The notes below the pieces were generated by a model. The model saw only the letters and a list, made by a program, of their open reading frames with translations. It was not told the DNA's origin and ran no database searches. A program made the position numbers and the translations under genes. Shown here piece after piece: positions 61,961-64,000 of a stretch of 64,000 bases of DNA (position 1 is the first letter of the stretch; each line of letters starts with the position of its first letter). This DNA is from Anthoceros angustus (Eukaryota > Streptophyta > Anthocerotopsida > Anthocerotales > Anthocerotaceae). The stretch lies in the NCBI GenBank assembly GCA_010909165.1, contig VJWM01000019.1:558001-622000 (forward strand). The letters are read 5' to 3'.

Positions 61961-64000
61961 TCAGTGCCGATCCATACATGAGCAGGAGCCTTCCACGAAT
62001 CGGTGTACTCGATGTGCATCTCTGACTACGATTTCTCTCTTCTCGAGGCGGGACATGATCTTGGTGCTGCTGTGGCAGTCATTGCACATGCGCAAGTTCT
62101 TGGTGACCACCAAAGTGGTGCCATCTGGGGTGTTGAGAAGGCCATATGCCAATGCCAATTTCTCAGCATGCCCGCACAGGGCATCCTCCTTCTCCTGCTC
62201 AGACACTGCCTTCAGCACCAATTGTGTTTGTGGTACATGGCCTCCTTCCTCCTTCAACCTCGTACTCACGCTCCTGAGCTTCGGGGAGATGTCCGTCCTC
62301 TCTTCCCCTACTGTGAACTCGTGCACCTCCTTCTCCACTTCGATGCATGCCTTTGCAGCCTTCTTCACAGCACCTGCTGACTTCCTCCAGCTTTCCACCC
62401 TGTCCACGTCGTCCCACCTGCCTGCATCCGCGTATATGTTCCCCAGCAGGACGTATGAAGTTGAATTCTCAGGTTCCAGTTCCACGAGATGGTCGAAAGA
62501 TCGTCTTCCCCGCTCTACATCACCGTGAGTCTTGCAAGCTGTGAGCAAGGCTGTCCAGCCCACGACGTCGTTGGTGAATGACGTTGTTCGCAACAAATGT
62601 TCGGCCTCGTCCAGTTTGCCAGACCGGCCTAGAAGATCAACCATGCAACTGTGGTGGTAGTCGGTCGGTACGATCCCGTAGTCCTCCACCATCATCCTAA
62701 AATACCGCTGGCCTTCCTGCACCAGGCCTGCATGGCTGCATGCCACAATGAGACATACAAATGTCATCTCATCAGGCTTAACTCCTTGCTGCAGCATATC
62801 TTCAAAGCACCGGACCGCCATGTGACCCTCACCATGTTCAGCATATCCCTTCAGCATCGCTGTCCATGTCACCAAGTTTCTTGAGGGCAATCCGTCAAAG
62901 ACTTTGCGGGCATCTTCTAGACTCCCACACTTCGAGTACATGCCAACCAAGCAGCTGCCAATGACTGGGTTAGCCTCAAGGCCTCTGTCCCGACACAGAG
63001 AATGAAGCTCCATCCCTTGCTGCAGCGCGCCCACACTGGCACATGCTTGCAAGAGACAAGAAACCGTAACATGATTAGCAGCAGGCAGGAAAGCCTCCTC
63101 CTTCTGCATACTCGCATACAAAGCCAGGGCTTGTTGCCCAAGCCCCTGCTGAGCATATCCTGCAATCATGGCATTCCATGTCACAACATCTCTTCTGGGC
63201 AAAGCATCAAACACTTCCCGAGCATCCTCCAAGCTGCCGCATTTCGCGTACATATTCACCAGGCTGTTACCAATGCCTGCATCACCTTCCAACCGTCTTT
63301 CCCGAATCTGCCAGTGAAGCTCTCTGCCCTGCTGCAGCGCTCTCTCCCCCACACTGGCACAGGCTTGAAGGAGACACACGAAAGTAACACGATTGGCTGA
63401 AGGCATGCCGTCCTCTTTCTGCATCCTCGCGTACAATACCAGAGCTTCTTCCCCAAGCCCCTGCTGACTATATCCTGCGATCATGGCAGTCCAAGTCACC
63501 ACGTCCTTCCTGGGCAAGCTGTCAAACACTTTCCGAGCACCATCCAAGCTGCCGCACTTAGCATACATATTCACCAAGCTGTTCCCAACGAAAACATCCG
63601 CCTTGACAGCACTCGCTTGAATGTCAGCATGCACCTCCTTGCCCGAAACCAGGTCCTCTGCAACGGCACAAGCCTGAAGGGCTGCCACGAAGATGTGATT
63701 ATCCGGCTCCACGCCGAACTGTCTCATCTGCCTGTAAAAGCTGATGGCCTGTGCAGGCTGTCCCTGCCGAGCATGCGCCAAAATGATGGAAGACCACATG
63801 TGGATGCTGGGCGTTGGCACCTGACCAAACACCTGCACTGCATCCTCCAATTTGCCAAGAGAGGCATACATACCAATGACATGATTCACCAAAAACGCGT
63901 TGGAACCCAACCCCCGTGTCGCAGCAAGAGAATGCACGCGCCTACCACATTCCAGGTCCTTCTCTTCTGCGCACCTCTTCAGCAAACGGTGAAAGAGAAT
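61961..64000 (-). CDS. PLS-DYW pentatricopeptide repeat protein, 5' end outside the window
   Basis: 679 codons are visible and the frame is still open at the window edge (LFHRLLKRCAEEKDLECGRRVH), so the start and any PDF block are missing. Seen from there: PLS triplets (MYAKCGSLDGARKVF, MYAKCGSLEDAREVF and others), E1/E2 (HHSCMVDLLGRSGKLDEAE, EVHEFTVGE), then DYW domain with GGHVPQTQLVL, HAE, CNDCH, HRVHRF and the terminus CSCMDRH. It is the closest relative of the gene at 59187-61697, in the same orientation, with a 263-bp spacer, so a tandem duplication is likely. The family role is organellar RNA editing; the target is unknown. Confidence 0.93.
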   Translation of the reverse strand: MLFHRLLKRCAEEKDLECGRRVHSLAATRGLGSNAFLVNHVIGMYASLGKLEDAVQVFGQVPTPSIHMWSSIILAHARQGQPAQAISFYRQMRQFGVEPDNHIFVAALQACAVAEDLVSGKEVHADIQASAVKADVFVGNSLVNMYAKCGSLDGARKVFDSLPRKDVVTWTAMIAGYSQQGLGEEALVLYARMQKEDGMPSANRVTFVCLLQACASVGERALQQGRELHWQIRERRLEGDAGIGNSLVNMYAKCGSLEDAREVFDALPRRDVVTWNAMIAGYAQQGLGQQALALYASMQKEEAFLPAANHVTVSCLLQACASVGALQQGMELHSLCRDRGLEANPVIGSCLVGMYSKCGSLEDARKVFDGLPSRNLVTWTAMLKGYAEHGEGHMAVRCFEDMLQQGVKPDEMTFVCLIVACSHAGLVQEGQRYFRMMVEDYGIVPTDYHHSCMVDLLGRSGKLDEAEHLLRTTSFTNDVVGWTALLTACKTHGDVERGRRSFDHLVELEPENSTSYVLLGNIYADAGRWDDVDRVESWRKSAGAVKKAAKACIEVEKEVHEFTVGEERTDISPKLRSVSTRLKEEGGHVPQTQLVLKAVSEQEKEDALCGHAEKLALAYGLLNTPDGTTLVVTKNLRMCNDCHSSTKIMSRLEKREIVVRDAHRVHRFVEGSCSCMDRH

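Overview
The window is nuclear DNA of a land plant. Spliced genes with GT-AG introns of roughly 70-260 bp encode plastid proteins (a chloroplast CNNM/CorC-like CBS protein and an RseP-like ARASP protease), and there are several intronless DYW-type pentatricopeptide repeat (PPR) genes and many Ty1/copia relics. Abundant intronless PLS-DYW genes in clusters fit a non-seed plant, most likely a fern or lycophyte. That is inference; no organism-specific marker is visible.

Layout. 1-1.4 kb: nothing recognised. 1.4-7.3 kb: a compact block of three ordinary genes: a patatin-like acyl hydrolase (+), a COMMD10 homologue (-) and the RNA 5'-kinase/3'-end-processing factor CLP1 (+). The first two converge with 132 bp between stops; COMMD10 and CLP1 diverge from a 142-bp shared promoter. 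7.3-11.5 kb: a copia relic between two diverged direct repeats. 12.1-16.5 kb: a 14-exon chloroplast CBS/DUF21 transporter-like gene. 16.5-29.8 kb: a repeat and transposon nest. It holds inverted copies of a copia 3' end, a 31-bp minisatellite with a 155-bp higher-order repeat, three tandem ~0.67-kb units, a copia pol remnant interrupted by a 1.84-kb TIR element with a target-site duplication, PIF/Harbinger transposase debris, a tRNA-Leu-like sequence and a 10-bp minisatellite.

30.2-37.9 kb: a 1200-residue PPR protein without a DYW domain, the ARASP site-2 protease, and the translation factor eIF2-beta with a duplicated, broken copy of its own promoter and first exon. 38-47 kb: another copia relic, five copies of a ~165-bp satellite, an orphan 452-codon ORF, a minisatellite and long stretches without genes. 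47-64 kb: a PPR-DYW cluster. It has one gene on +, three on - (one with a single-base frameshift, one cut by the window end), a PPR pseudogene, a 935-bp tandem duplication that copies the start of one PPR gene, and an orphan gene with five 22-residue ELEEGE repeats.

The most unusual coding signal is at the N-termini of two DYW-PPR proteins (50.4-53.0 and 59.2-61.7 kb). Both carry a WWDNR...PDF...LWL...WV block that looks like the PDF motif of plant organellar single-strand-binding (OSB) proteins, fused to a PPR tract and a C-to-U editing deaminase domain. All four DYW domains keep the deaminase residues but end in DRN or DRH rather than DYW.
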